Below are positions 9,840 through 18,770 of a DNA stretch of 64,000 bases, piece by piece. The stretch spans positions 62,001-126,000 of the forward strand of contig JABDRB010000003.1 of NCBI GenBank assembly GCA_013041925.1. The letters run 5' to 3'. Positions within the stretch are counted from its first letter, which is position 1; the number at the start of each line of letters is the position of its first letter. The notes beneath the pieces are model-generated. The model searched no databases. It was not told the origin of the DNA and saw only the letters and a program-made list of their open reading frames with translations. The DNA is from Akkermansiaceae bacterium. Its GTDB lineage: Bacteria > Verrucomicrobiota > Verrucomicrobiia > Verrucomicrobiales > Akkermansiaceae. Made by a program: the position numbers and the translations under genes.

Positions 9840-9857
9840 TGTAAACATTGTGTAAAC
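9840..9857. promoter_or_regulatory. Candidate response-regulator box (11-bp-period direct repeat)
   Basis: TGTAAAC occurs at 9840-9846 and again at 9851-9857, two identical 7-mers separated by 4 bp. On the minus strand this reads TTTACA-N5-TTTACA. Tandem half-sites with 11-bp periodicity are the known binding geometry of OmpR/PhoB-family regulators. The repeat lies 37-54 bp upstream of the response regulator start and about 60 bp upstream of divergent apt. Binding itself is inferred. Confidence 0.5.
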
Positions 9858-9915
9858 TTCCCGATTTCTCCATTTTGGTGGTTGGCGTTGGCGTCTGGAT
9901 GTTTCATAACCAGTC

Positions 9916-10446
9916 ATGTCCCCGATTTCCCAGCTTCTCAGCGACAACATCCGCGACGTGCCCGATTTCCCCCAACCCGGCATTCTGTTCAAGGACATCT
10001 CGCATATCCTTTCCGACCCCGCCCTGCTGCGTCACTCCATCAACGAACTCACCGCTACCTCTGGCGGGGAAAAAATTGACAAAGTCGTCGGTATCGATGC
10101 CCGCGGGTTCATTTTCGCCGCCCCCGTGGCTCTCAATCTCGACGCCGGCTTCGTCCCCGTCCGCAAACAGGGGAAACTTCCATGGCAAACCCACAGCATG
10201 GCCTACTCACTCGAATATGGCGAAAATGTCGTCGAGATCCACAAGGACGCCATCCTCCCTGGCGAACGCGTCTTACTCGTCGATGACTTGCTTGCCACCG
10301 GCGGCACCGCAGCGGCAGCCATCAAGCTCATCAACCAACTCGACGCCCAGCTCGTCGCGGCCTCATTCCTCATCGAACTGACCGGCCTCAACGGTCGTGA
10401 CCTGCTTGGCAGCACGCCAGTGAATGCCATCATCCAGTATGAGTGA
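9916..10446 (+). CDS. apt: Adenine phosphoribosyltransferase
   Basis: Purine salvage enzyme forming AMP from adenine and PRPP. The 176 residues match the family. The N-terminal hood IRDVPDFPQPGILFKDISHIL and PRPP loop VLLVDDLLATGGTAAAA are diagnostic, and GIDARGFIFAAPVA is the purine-site segment. Transcribed alone on the plus strand, divergent from the two-component pair and followed by a perfect palindromic terminator. The ATG at 9916 places the family's usual N-terminus. Confidence 0.96.
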   Translation: MSPISQLLSDNIRDVPDFPQPGILFKDISHILSDPALLRHSINELTATSGGEKIDKVVGIDARGFIFAAPVALNLDAGFVPVRKQGKLPWQTHSMAYSLEYGENVVEIHKDAILPGERVLLVDDLLATGGTAAAAIKLINQLDAQLVAASFLIELTGLNGRDLLGSTPVNAIIQYE

Positions 10447-10480
10447 AAGCCCATCCTGACAAAGTCCACCCAACCCAAGC

Positions 10481-10514
10481 AAAACGCTGCAACCATTAAT
10501 GGTTGCAGCGTTTT
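10481..10514. terminator. Perfect 34-bp palindromic bidirectional terminator
   Basis: A perfectly self-complementary 34-bp stretch (AAAACGCTGCAACCAT followed by its complement around TA) starts with an A-run and ends with a T-run, so it can end transcription from either side. It lies between apt (plus) and tRNA-Val (minus). Confidence 0.85.
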
Positions 10515-10536
10515 GTTGATTGAGGACTAAAAAGGA

Positions 10537-10611
10537 TGGTGCGCAATACAAGATTTGAACTTGTGACCTCTGCCATGTCAAGGCATTGCTCTACCACTGA
10601 GCTAATCGCGC
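10537..10611 (-). tRNA. tRNA-Val (anticodon GAC)
   Basis: The reverse strand folds as a cloverleaf of 75 nt including encoded CCA: acceptor GCGCGAT pairs with ATTGCGC (one G-U), D stem GCTC/GAGC, anticodon loop TTGACAT with anticodon GAC, T-arm ACAAG-TTCAAAT-CTTGT, discriminator A. The first anticodon-stem pair (A27-G43) is a mismatch. GAC reads the valine codon GUC. Confidence 0.95.
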
Positions 10612-10743
10612 ATATTGTGTCTAGGGTGCCCCCTGAGACGGGCGAAAACTAATCAGGCGGACCGATTGACGCAAGGTTTTTTTTACCCGATTTCGTGATA
10701 ATCGCACTCTGGCGGCGCAACCACTTCTTGCGCTTTCGATTCC

Positions 10744-11502
10744 CTACTTCCTCACCGGGATCCCCTGCTGGGCAAAAAGTTCCTTCGCTTCATGCACCGT
10801 GTGCTCACCAAAGTGAAAAATACTAGCCGCCAGCACGGCATCGGCTTTTCCATCCTTGAGCACATCCACCATGTGTTGAAGGTTACCAGCACCACCCGAG
10901 GCAATGACGGGAATCCCCACCGCCTCGCTGATGGCGCGGGTCAGTTCAATATCATATCCCGCTTTGGTGCCATCGGCATCCATGCTGGTGAGCAAAATCT
11001 CCCCAGCTCCACGCCGGTCAACTTCCTTAGCCCACTCTACGGCATCAAGCCCGACAGGCGTGCGCCCGCCATGGGTGTAAACGCCCCACTTCCCTGGGGC
11101 CTCACGCTTAGCGTCAATGGCCACCACAATACATTGGTTTCCAAATGCCGTGGCACCCTCATTGATCAGCTCAGGCCGATTCACCGCTGCCGTGTTGATC
11201 CCCACTTTATCGGCACCTGCCAATAACATCTCACGCATGTCTTCCACCGTGCGGATCCCCCCGCCCACCGTGAGCGGAATAAAACATTTTTCGGCCGTGC
11301 GGCGCACGACATCGACCATGGTATTGCGCCCGTCCGACGATGCGGTGATATCGAGAAAGACAATCTCATCCGCTTCCTGCGCGTTATAGGCGACGGCACA
11401 CTCGACAGGGTCCCCCGCATCGCGGAGGTCAACAAAGTTGGTTCCCTTGACCACACGACCGTCGGTAACGTCGAGACAGGGAATAATTCTTTTAGCTAAC
11501 AT
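10744..11502 (-). CDS. hisF: Imidazole glycerol phosphate synthase, cyclase subunit
   Basis: TIM-barrel cyclase that uses ammonia from HisH to form imidazole glycerol phosphate and AICAR in histidine synthesis. The 252 residues match the family. Catalytic Asp11 is in IIPCLDV and the second Asp in VVAIDAKR (about 130). Phosphate-binding loops include VGGGIRT and ASGGAGN. It lies 28 bp downstream of a thermonuclease-like gene on the same strand; no other his genes are near, so the his pathway is dispersed. Confidence 0.97.
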   Translation of the reverse strand: MLAKRIIPCLDVTDGRVVKGTNFVDLRDAGDPVECAVAYNAQEADEIVFLDITASSDGRNTMVDVVRRTAEKCFIPLTVGGGIRTVEDMREMLLAGADKVGINTAAVNRPELINEGATAFGNQCIVVAIDAKREAPGKWGVYTHGGRTPVGLDAVEWAKEVDRRGAGEILLTSMDADGTKAGYDIELTRAISEAVGIPVIASGGAGNLQHMVDVLKDGKADAVLAASIFHFGEHTVHEAKELFAQQGIPVRK

Positions 11503-11530
11503 GATAGATATAAATCGGTGTATCGGGGCG

Positions 11531-12295
11531 TTATTTCATCCCCCAGGCGCCGTAATGGCTTTTTTGTGCGTGCTGTTCAAGCGCGCGTAGTCGTTTTTTG
11601 TGTCGCGTCGCCGAGGTGTTATCCGGGAGCGTCGCGGGCTTGGTATAGATGCGGGCAAGCCCATGGGCAACCAGCAACTCATGAAGATACCGTGACTCAC
11701 CCTGCCAAGGCACAATAATAAAGGCATATTGGCGGCGCGCATCGTAGACATTTTCCCACCTTGTCACCACCCGAAAACCTCCTGCCTTGAGTAACTTTTT
11801 AACAAATCTTTTCGCTTCTACGCCCACCTGTGTCGTCTCCTCTCGGGTCAGTCCACCCAGAGCCACGCCTTGCTGCGCAATCCTCTTAAAATTGTTCTCA
11901 CCCGACCGGTAAGTTTTTGCAGCACTTTCTGGGGTATCCACATAATAGAGTCTAAACTCCTTGTGCCCCTTCTTGGTGATAACATGGAAACTATCACCAT
12001 CGTTGCCCCGGTGATCCATCAAGCGGCAACCATGAAGAACCTCCAGTTTGCTTGAACTGAGGTTCACGGGGACGAGTCGACGGGTCACCTCACGCAATTC
12101 CGATGCACTGTCAGGAAACAGCATTCCCTCGGCTCCCCGCCCCACTTTTTTTCCCGCTTCACCTTTGACGTTTTCCTCACGATTCCCCGCGCCATTCTCA
12201 TCATCACGCGATTCATCGTATTGCATCCAGATCACCGCTAGGATAATCACAACCGTCACTACCTTACTTAATATCTTTTTTTTCTTTGTTGTCAT
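11531..12295 (-). CDS. Membrane-anchored thermonuclease (SNase-like) protein
   Basis: A 254-residue protein with an N-terminal signal-anchor (about residues 7-24, [13 protein letters not shown]) followed by a charged linker and a staphylococcal-nuclease OB-fold domain (about 85-250). Recognisable SNase elements are [19 protein letters not shown] and the C-terminal [11 protein letters not shown]. The substrate (DNA/RNA) is not provable, and some SNase-like proteins are non-catalytic. It sits in a tight minus-strand run uppP, M23 peptidase, this gene, hisF with gaps of 20-28 bp. Confidence 0.82.
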   Translation of the reverse strand: MTTKKKKILSKVVTVVIILAVIWMQYDESRDDENGAGNREENVKGEAGKKVGRGAEGMLFPDSASELREVTRRLVPVNLSSSKLEVLHGCRLMDHRGNDGDSFHVITKKGHKEFRLYYVDTPESAAKTYRSGENNFKRIAQQGVALGGLTREETTQVGVEAKRFVKKLLKAGGFRVVTRWENVYDARRQYAFIIVPWQGESRYLHELLVAHGLARIYTKPATLPDNTSATRHKKRLRALEQHAQKSHYGAWGMK

Positions 12296-12315
12296 CTTTA
12301 CGTTGTCCTCTTTTT

Positions 12316-12948
12316 TCAGATTCCTTTAAACCCTTTGTAGGGAGCATAGGTACCCGTGGGCACCGGATGCTTACGCCAGTCTTTTTTGAGCCTGCGGTGG
12401 GCGCGAATAAACTGAGTCGGATCGGCCCAGTTCTGCAAGGTCCTCGACACGCTTTCTCGCTGCATTCCCGTCTTCAAATTATGGCGCATTTCAAAATGGA
12501 GGTGAGCTGGATACATGCCACGGTTACTTCCCATCGTGCCGATTTTTTGCCCACGTTTTACGAATTCGCCATTTTTTACAAGGATGCTACGCAGGTGCCC
12601 GTATTGGGAATCGATGAACTTCACCTTTCCCGACTTGGGATCACGATAGGCGTGACGGATCAGAACGCAACGCCCCCAACCACCGCGAACGTCGTAGGCA
12701 AACATCACCACCCCATCCGCACAAGTTAAAATCGCATCGCCCAAGTCACTATCTCCGCCACCCACACCATTCCAGTCCTCCCCAAAATGAATCGGTGAGC
12801 GCAGTCGCATTCCCCGTGCTTTGTAATACCCTTTGCCATCCGGAGCTCCGACAGGAAAATCAAAGCCATCGGCCAACGGCATACGCACAGTCGCCCCCCC
12901 TACGTTGATAAGGAAAATCCATAGCATCAGGTAAAACAAACAGCGCAT
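12316..12948 (-). CDS. Secreted M23-family (LytM-like) metallopeptidase
   Basis: Likely periplasmic peptidoglycan endopeptidase or LytM factor, 210 residues. A signal peptide covers about residues 1-19. The M23 zinc ligands appear intact: His54 and Asp58 in HFGED, and His149/His151 in AHLHFE, with His118 in YGHL. There is no LysM or coiled-coil region. It lies between uppP and the thermonuclease-like gene with short gaps, so the context points to cell-wall metabolism. Substrate is unproven. Confidence 0.88.
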   Translation of the reverse strand: MRCLFYLMLWIFLINVGGATVRMPLADGFDFPVGAPDGKGYYKARGMRLRSPIHFGEDWNGVGGGDSDLGDAILTCADGVVMFAYDVRGGWGRCVLIRHAYRDPKSGKVKFIDSQYGHLRSILVKNGEFVKRGQKIGTMGSNRGMYPAHLHFEMRHNLKTGMQRESVSRTLQNWADPTQFIRAHRRLKKDWRKHPVPTGTYAPYKGFKGI

Positions 12949-12976
12949 ATCCTCAAAACTCTGTCACAGCTACGGA

Positions 12977-13831
12977 TTAGGTGGTGAACGAAAAATACAA
13001 AATCCCTGATATACCCGCAACAAAACAATACCATGAGAAAACCTCCAGCCTCCCCCGACGCACAGCGGCAAGCACCAGATAAATAGCCAGCAAACCGACG
13101 ACAGCCGCCGCGGTGGCTCCCGCTAGATAGGCAGGGCTGAAACACGACAGCGTAGCCTCAGTCACCGCACTCACCCCTTCAAACCCCTTTTCTTGAAACT
13201 CTTCCGTCCGGTCCTTCACCGCCACAACCATGCCACCCGCAATGGCAGGTATCGACATAAGAAAAGAAAACTCAGCAGCCCGTGCTGGATTCACCCCAGA
13301 AAGCATCCCCGAGACAATCGTGGAGCCCGAGCGAGATATCCCAGGAAGGATCGCACAGGCCTGCCCAATTCCCATGATGATGGCAGCCTTAAACCCCACA
13401 GGCTTACCCACACCTTGGCTTTTCACCATCCGCGGGATATAGAGAACCAAGCCAGTGACAATTAACAGCGCCGATACCAGCACAGGGTAATGGTAAGCCG
13501 CCTTAAACCAATCCCCCGCTCCCTTGTAGGCGATAATGGCAGGCACGGTGGCCACAGCCAGCCAGAGAATCATCTTACGATCATCCACCATCTCTTTTTT
13601 AAACAGCGAACATGTCAGCCCCAAAAGACGTTTATGAAAGTAAACCAGCACGGAGACAAGCGTCCCCATATGAAGAACCACCTCAAAGGCAATGTCCTCG
13701 TTGGCCGCCACCCCCACTTCCCTGATCCCCAATAAAAACTGAGCGAGCACAATGTGACCTGATGACGAGATCGGCAAAAACTCGGCAAGCCCCTGCACAA
13801 TGCCTACGATGATCGCTTTCCAAATTTCCAT
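12977..13831 (-). CDS. uppP: Undecaprenyl-diphosphatase (UppP/BacA)
   Basis: Polytopic inner-membrane phosphatase that recycles undecaprenyl pyrophosphate to the lipid carrier for peptidoglycan and O-antigen synthesis. About 284 residues from the ATG at 13831; an upstream in-frame Met adds 15 non-conserved residues and was rejected. Both family signatures are present: GLAEFLPISSSGH near the N-terminus and LPGISRSGSTI in the middle. About eight hydrophobic segments are visible. First gene of a minus-strand run with the M23 peptidase. Confidence 0.95.
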   Translation of the reverse strand: MEIWKAIIVGIVQGLAEFLPISSSGHIVLAQFLLGIREVGVAANEDIAFEVVLHMGTLVSVLVYFHKRLLGLTCSLFKKEMVDDRKMILWLAVATVPAIIAYKGAGDWFKAAYHYPVLVSALLIVTGLVLYIPRMVKSQGVGKPVGFKAAIIMGIGQACAILPGISRSGSTIVSGMLSGVNPARAAEFSFLMSIPAIAGGMVVAVKDRTEEFQEKGFEGVSAVTEATLSCFSPAYLAGATAAAVVGLLAIYLVLAAVRRGRLEVFSWYCFVAGISGILYFSFTT

Positions 13832-13998
13832 GATATTTAAGAGTCCCGTCCTGGGCTGCGTGCACGCTAAGGACACGACCCGCCACGAGCAAGCGCATTC
13901 GCGACGAACAAAAACAACCCGCCCAATTCCGGCGCGTCGCCGTGCTGAATCGTTTTTCTATTTGCATCATTCTACGATCCAGGCAATGAATACGAGTT

Positions 13999-14862
13999 GT
14001 GCCTACCCTCCTGTATTTCATCCTTTTACTGCCACTCACTCTGTCAGCAGGCGAGCATCTACCGCTTGCCACCACCTTCAAAGGTCAGAAAAAATTCCAA
14101 CGCATAGCCAGCAAAGCCATCAAGGAACAATGGGGCCAACTCCCCATGAGCTCACGCATGGTCAAAGTCGCCAAAGAACTTGAGGGGGTGCCATATCAGT
14201 CCTACACTCTGGAAATCGACAACCATATCGAAAGCCCCTCGGTCAATTTTCAAGGCATGGACTGCTGGACATTTTTCGAGACATGCCTTGGCTTCAGTCG
14301 GATGCTGGAAAATCCAAAATCACACTACCACCCACGTGACCTCCTGCGCCAGATCGAGTGGACACGCTATCGGAACGGCCGATGCAACGGCCATTACCTC
14401 GATCGCATCCATTACCTTGCCGAGTGGTATTCCGATAATCACAAACGCGGCAACGTCCATGATCTCACACGATCCTTTCCAAACACACGTATGGACAACC
14501 AATGCCGAGAAATGAGTCAACTCTGGCAAAGCTATCGATATTTAAAACACAACCCACAACTTCGTCCACTGATGGCGAAACAGGAAGCAAGGCTCACACG
14601 CACGCCCGTTTATATGATCCCGAAACACAAGGTGGCGGGTATTGAGAAGCATCTGCGCAATGGGGACATCATCGGCATCGCCAGAGTCAATGACGGCAGC
14701 TATTGTTCACACGTCGGCATGATCATCAAGGATGCTGAGGGCCGCTCACGTTTTATGCACGCTTCGACCACCTACAAAAAAGTTGTCATCGACAGCACAA
14801 TCTCCGACTATCTCAACAAATTCAAAAAACACGCGGGCATCCTCGTGGCGAGGCCACAATGA
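13999..14862 (+). CDS. Secreted DUF1460 (N-acetylmuramoyl-L-alanine amidase-like) protein
   Basis: A 287-residue exported protein of the DUF1460 family, which has a papain/NlpC-P60-like fold and is associated with cleavage of muropeptides. Signal peptide MPTLLYFILLLPLTLSAG begins at a GTG codon. Likely catalytic Cys is in FQGMDCWTFFET (about residue 89), and His is in YCSHVGMII (about 238) followed by the conserved FMHAS. It diverges from uppP and the M23 peptidase, which supports a cell-wall role. The exact bond cleaved cannot be read from sequence. Confidence 0.82.
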   Translation: MPTLLYFILLLPLTLSAGEHLPLATTFKGQKKFQRIASKAIKEQWGQLPMSSRMVKVAKELEGVPYQSYTLEIDNHIESPSVNFQGMDCWTFFETCLGFSRMLENPKSHYHPRDLLRQIEWTRYRNGRCNGHYLDRIHYLAEWYSDNHKRGNVHDLTRSFPNTRMDNQCREMSQLWQSYRYLKHNPQLRPLMAKQEARLTRTPVYMIPKHKVAGIEKHLRNGDIIGIARVNDGSYCSHVGMIIKDAEGRSRFMHASTTYKKVVIDSTISDYLNKFKKHAGILVARPQ

Positions 14863-14964
14863 TCCTCCTCCCTTTTTCTTCATCCATCCGCACCGGTCCG
14901 CAGACTTTACATCCTCACCCCACGATGCGATGAATCCCGCCATCACGAGCCTCAACCCAATATA

Positions 14965-15867
14965 ATGACTCTCCATCCGACTATTATCTTCCTCTCTTTG
15001 CTCTTCTCTCAGGCAAGCTTTGGGGCTTTATCGCTTGAAAACCACCAAGCCAATCAACACGACCGCTTTAACAACAACCCTGCATTCATCGGCGCTGCAC
15101 ATGATTGGTCTGGGGTGGCTCGCTCAAGCAATGGTCGATGGGTGACGATGATTTCATCCACCTACTTCATCACCGCAAACCATGCCGCGCCAGCAGTCGG
15201 TAACTCGGTCATCTTCCATGAAGACAACAACGCCGCTGGAACCACGGTCACCCGCACAGTGAGCGAACGGACTCGGGTCGGGGGCACCGACCTCGTCATC
15301 GGCAGACTCAATTCCGCCCCAGGTGCAACGATCGCTATTTATGGACTCGCATCCAACACCACCAATCAAGCGAATTTCGCCAGCTCAGCATACTCAGATC
15401 GCACGGCATTCATCGTGGGAAAAGCGAGCTCAGGCAGCCTGACGACAGAATTCCGCGTCGGCCGCAACGTCTTGGATGGGTTTTACAATGACGCCGAAGT
15501 GCCTGGCACCCAAACAGTGAGCGGGTCACTTACGGGAATCGGCGATGCCCTCACATTCGATGATGACCGCAATACGGCGGAAAGCCTTGGAGATGATGAA
15601 GCCTTTCTTCAAAGCGGTGACTCAGGTGCCCCGCTCTTTGTAACTTCCGATGACGACCTCATCCTTACTGGCATCAACTGGTTTATCACCAGCGGAGAAA
15701 ACCCTAATTTTTCCGGAACGACCTTTACCCCCAACTACATCTCTGAAATCGAGAGCATTGTCAGCGCTGGAGGTGAATCATTGACGCTTGTCAGCGTGCC
15801 AGAGCCCTCTGGCTTGATCTTACTCGGCCTCAGCAGTATCATCAGCCTACTTTATCGTCGCAGATAG
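14965..15867 (+). CDS. Secreted trypsin-like serine protease with PEP-CTERM anchor
   Basis: A 300-residue exported protein. Signal peptide at about 1-20; a chymotrypsin-fold domain with His73 in FITANH, Asp109 in GGTDLVIG and Ser220 in SGDSGAP, giving a complete catalytic triad. The C-terminus has the PEP-CTERM sorting tripartite signal: VPEP at 278-281, a hydrophobic helix, then RRR at the end. Such proteins are processed by an exosortase (EpsH/XrtA type), which is not in this window. Its 3' end overlaps the convergent dxr gene by 26 bp. The substrate is unknown. Confidence 0.85.
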   Translation: MTLHPTIIFLSLLFSQASFGALSLENHQANQHDRFNNNPAFIGAAHDWSGVARSSNGRWVTMISSTYFITANHAAPAVGNSVIFHEDNNAAGTTVTRTVSERTRVGGTDLVIGRLNSAPGATIAIYGLASNTTNQANFASSAYSDRTAFIVGKASSGSLTTEFRVGRNVLDGFYNDAEVPGTQTVSGSLTGIGDALTFDDDRNTAESLGDDEAFLQSGDSGAPLFVTSDDDLILTGINWFITSGENPNFSGTTFTPNYISEIESIVSAGGESLTLVSVPEPSGLILLGLSSIISLLYRRR

Positions 15868-17011
15868 CCACTGCCGCCACGCGCGCCTCAGCATCGGCAT
15901 CCATCAGTGTTTGCAGGTCTCCCGCGTCTTGCACGCGGTGCCCATCCATCACCTGCTCCACCACAGACCAAATATCCGTGTAGCCGATTTTCCGATCACA
16001 GAAAGCGTCCACCGCCACCTCATTGGCCGCATTGTAGACAGCGGGAAGTGTGCCTCCTGTCTCTCCCGCCCTGCGAGCCAGATTTAAAGCTGGAAATACA
16101 TCATAACGAGGTGCTTCAAACTCGAGCTTCGCCAAGTCCGCAAAATCGAGCGGTTTTAATCCACCCGGCACCCGGTCTGGCCATGTCACCGCATACTGGA
16201 TCGGGAAACACATGTCCGTATGACTCATCTGTGCGAGCACACTGCCGTCAACATACTCCACCATCGAGTGCACAATACTCTGTGGGTGCACAATGACATC
16301 GATGCGCCCCATCTCGATCCCAAACAGCCAACGCGCCTCTATCATCTCCAAGCCTTTGTTAAAAAGTGTCGAGGAATCAATGGTGATCTTGCGGCCCATC
16401 TCCCAAGTGGGATGCTTTAACGCCTGCTCCACAGTGACATGCTCCAGCTCCTCCGCTGGCGTTTTTCTAAAAGGTCCTCCGGATGCGGTCAAAATAAGTC
16501 GGGACACCTCACGCTCACCCCCTTGATGACCATTGAGGCATTGAAAAATCGCGTTATGCTCGCTATCAACTGGCAGCACACTGACGCCTTTTTGGGCAGC
16601 CGCCGCCATCACCAACTCACCCGCCATCACGAGAATTTCCTTACTGGCGACCGCTAAATCCTTCCCCGCCTCAATCGCCGCCAAGGCAGGGTGAAGCCCT
16701 GCGGTGCCAACAATGGCAACCAGCACCATATCGGCTTCGTCCAATCGAGACACCTCCAATAACCCCTCAGGGCCCAAGTGAATCACCACATCATCAGGAA
16801 GCAGTTCACGCAGTTCAGATTCCTTCGAAACATCATAAAGAGCAACGTGTTTCGCTCCCGTCTCTTGGGCTTGCGCCGCCAGAACCTCGACACTTGAATT
16901 CGCAGCGATCGCCACAATTTCAAGACAATCGGGGATATCAGCTGCCACCTTCAAGGTGCTCGTCCCTATCGAACCAGTCGAACCTAACAAGACTATTTTT
17001 CGTTTCTTCAT
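15842..17011 (-). CDS. dxr: 1-deoxy-D-xylulose 5-phosphate reductoisomerase
   Basis: Second enzyme of the MEP isoprenoid pathway, converting DXP to MEP with NADPH. The 389 residues match the family. N-terminal Rossmann motif LLGSTGSIGTSTLKV; metal and substrate site PVDSEHNAIFQCL with the Asp-x-Glu pair; SSTLFNKGLEMIEA, VHPQSIVHSMVEYVDGS and the C-terminal FNAANE-like YNAANEVAV. It starts 11 bp after cdsA, a conserved pairing in many bacteria. No rseP or uppS follows in this window. The stop overlaps the convergent protease gene. Confidence 0.97.
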   Translation of the reverse strand: MKKRKIVLLGSTGSIGTSTLKVAADIPDCLEIVAIAANSSVEVLAAQAQETGAKHVALYDVSKESELRELLPDDVVIHLGPEGLLEVSRLDEADMVLVAIVGTAGLHPALAAIEAGKDLAVASKEILVMAGELVMAAAAQKGVSVLPVDSEHNAIFQCLNGHQGGEREVSRLILTASGGPFRKTPAEELEHVTVEQALKHPTWEMGRKITIDSSTLFNKGLEMIEARWLFGIEMGRIDVIVHPQSIVHSMVEYVDGSVLAQMSHTDMCFPIQYAVTWPDRVPGGLKPLDFADLAKLEFEAPRYDVFPALNLARRAGETGGTLPAVYNAANEVAVDAFCDRKIGYTDIWSVVEQVMDGHRVQDAGDLQTLMDADAEARVAAVAICDDKVG

Positions 17012-17022
17012 CAGTCAAATCA

Positions 17023-17940
17023 TTAACAGCATTCTGGCATCCATCTTAAGATCAAATAAAGCACAGGCGCCGTGAAGCATAGGCTATCGATGAGATCCAA
17101 GGCCCCACCAATCCCCGGTAGTGTGTTTCCAGAATCCTTGACACCCACACTGCGTTTAAGCACAGATTCGGCAAGGTCACCAATGATTGCCAAAAGTGAC
17201 AACACAAGGCTCAGAGCAATCACCCACGCCCAGCCACCCAACACGGCAAGCTGCTCCGGAAGCATCGCAAAAATACCACACCCAGCAAGCTGAGAAAAAG
17301 CCAGACCACCACCAAACCCCTGCCACGTTTTCCCTGGGCTGATGTGAGGGATCATCTTGTGTTTTCCGATCAGTGACCCAGTGATGTAAGCTCCCATATC
17401 GGCAAATTTGGTTACGGCTACGAGCCAAATCACCAACCAAGCCCCAGGAACGGGATCATCACCATCAGGTAAAAATAAAAGGCGCAGGAGAAAACTAAAC
17501 AGCACCGCCACATAGACAAAACCCAGCGTAGTCATGGCAACCTCAGTGACCGTCTTTTTTCCATCCACCGGACGTCTGAGCTGACATGTGAAGCCGCCCA
17601 TAACGATCAAGATGAAAAATGCCACATCAAGCCCGAAGAGAGAATCGAGAGCCGCGTGTCCACCCGTTTCTGAGTTTCCGAGTCGGGCGGCCAGAGTCAC
17701 CAGATAAAGCATGCACACCAACATCCCCCACTTCGGTTGGGAAGGCACCCCCCCTTTCTGAGTCATCTGGAAATATTCCCACACCCCAAAGAGCCCGATT
17801 AACGTCATGAGCCCAATGAATGCCCAAACATTCCCACTGATAAACACCCCTGTAACCATCGCCCACAGGATTAAAGTGCTCAATAATCTTGCCCCAAATA
17901 CCTGGGCCTTGGATTTCTTTACGGGATCAGCTTCACTCAT
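17023..17940 (-). CDS. cdsA: Phosphatidate cytidylyltransferase
   Basis: Integral membrane enzyme that makes CDP-diacylglycerol from phosphatidate and CTP for phospholipid synthesis. About 305 residues from the ATG at 17940; another ATG at 17952 and a longer frame from 18033 exist, but the upstream part looks non-coding. About eight hydrophobic helices are visible. The C-terminal CDS signature is recognisable (SVLKRSVGVKDSGNTLPGIGG then LDLIDS), although the usual GHGG...DR core reads GIGG...DL. Paired with dxr, 11 bp apart. Confidence 0.9.
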   Translation of the reverse strand: MSEADPVKKSKAQVFGARLLSTLILWAMVTGVFISGNVWAFIGLMTLIGLFGVWEYFQMTQKGGVPSQPKWGMLVCMLYLVTLAARLGNSETGGHAALDSLFGLDVAFFILIVMGGFTCQLRRPVDGKKTVTEVAMTTLGFVYVAVLFSFLLRLLFLPDGDDPVPGAWLVIWLVAVTKFADMGAYITGSLIGKHKMIPHISPGKTWQGFGGGLAFSQLAGCGIFAMLPEQLAVLGGWAWVIALSLVLSLLAIIGDLAESVLKRSVGVKDSGNTLPGIGGALDLIDSLCFTAPVLYLILRWMPECC

Positions 17941-18116
17941 AGGCAAGGACATCCAAGCGTCTTGCGCAGTGACTGGCAATGAGATTTGCTGCTTATCGCT
18001 GCAAAAATTTTTCGCAACTATTCGAATCGACATGGGTTTTACACTTCACAGCCCAAGAAGCACTGCCCAAATCCTTCAGGGACAACAGAAAAACAACTCA
18101 ACCAACAAACAACATC

Positions 18117-18632
18117 ATGAACACGACCCAAACACTACTGACAGGCATCACCGCAGCCCTCGCTCTTTCCCTCACAGCTTATGCCGAAGGCGATGGCAAA
18201 CGGGGCAAAGGCAAACGCCCCGGCGGCCTCCCCAAGGAACTTCTGGAGAAGTTCGATAAGGATGGCGACGGGAAACTCAACCAAGATGAACGCAGTGAAC
18301 TCAAAGCCACCATGAAAAAACGACGTGAGGCGGCAAAGGCGAAAATGCTCGAGCGTTTCGACACCGACCAAGACGGCACACTCAGCGATGAAGAGAAAAA
18401 GGCCGCACGTGAAACCATGTCAAAAGAACGCAAGGAAATCCATACCTCCGTGCTCGCCAACTTCGATCAAGATGGAGACGGCAAACTCAGCGAAAATGAA
18501 AGAACAGGCGTCCGAGAGTGGGTCAAGGAAAACTACCCGAATGCGGCACACATGCGCAAGCATCGCCACAAAGGAGGCAACAAGGGCGACAGAAACGGCG
18601 GAAGAAAACCAGGCAGAAAACCTGCTGAGTAA
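18117..18632 (+). CDS. Secreted EF-hand calcium-binding protein
   Basis: A 171-residue exported protein starting at the ATG at 18117, where a signal peptide begins (MNTTQTLLTGITAALALSLT). The mature part is highly charged with three canonical EF-hand loops: DKDGDGKLNQDE, DTDQDGTLSDEE and DQDGDGKLSENE, spaced by about 40 residues of helical Lys/Glu/Arg-rich sequence. The C-terminal tail is basic, Gly/Arg/Lys-rich. Calcium binding is likely; the biological role is unknown. Ends before a strong terminator. Confidence 0.88.
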   Translation: MNTTQTLLTGITAALALSLTAYAEGDGKRGKGKRPGGLPKELLEKFDKDGDGKLNQDERSELKATMKKRREAAKAKMLERFDTDQDGTLSDEEKKAARETMSKERKEIHTSVLANFDQDGDGKLSENERTGVREWVKENYPNAAHMRKHRHKGGNKGDRNGGRKPGRKPAE

Positions 18633-18673
18633 GCAAGCCTCGCTCAATTGAGCGAAGGACCTCAAAAACAATC

Positions 18674-18710
18674 AATCGGCAGGTCGACTAAGTCCTGCCG
18701 ATTTTTGTTT
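18674..18710. terminator. Rho-independent terminator after EF-hand gene
   Basis: AATCGGCAGG and CCTGCCGATT form a 10-bp stem with a short loop, followed by TTTTGTTTT. The opposite strand also ends in a T-rich run, so it may serve the convergent gene ending at 18771 too. Confidence 0.85.
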
Positions 18711-18770
18711 TACAGTTTTTTAGATCATGTTGCTTCCTGGAAGACCACCCAGAGAAATGATCAAACGGTG

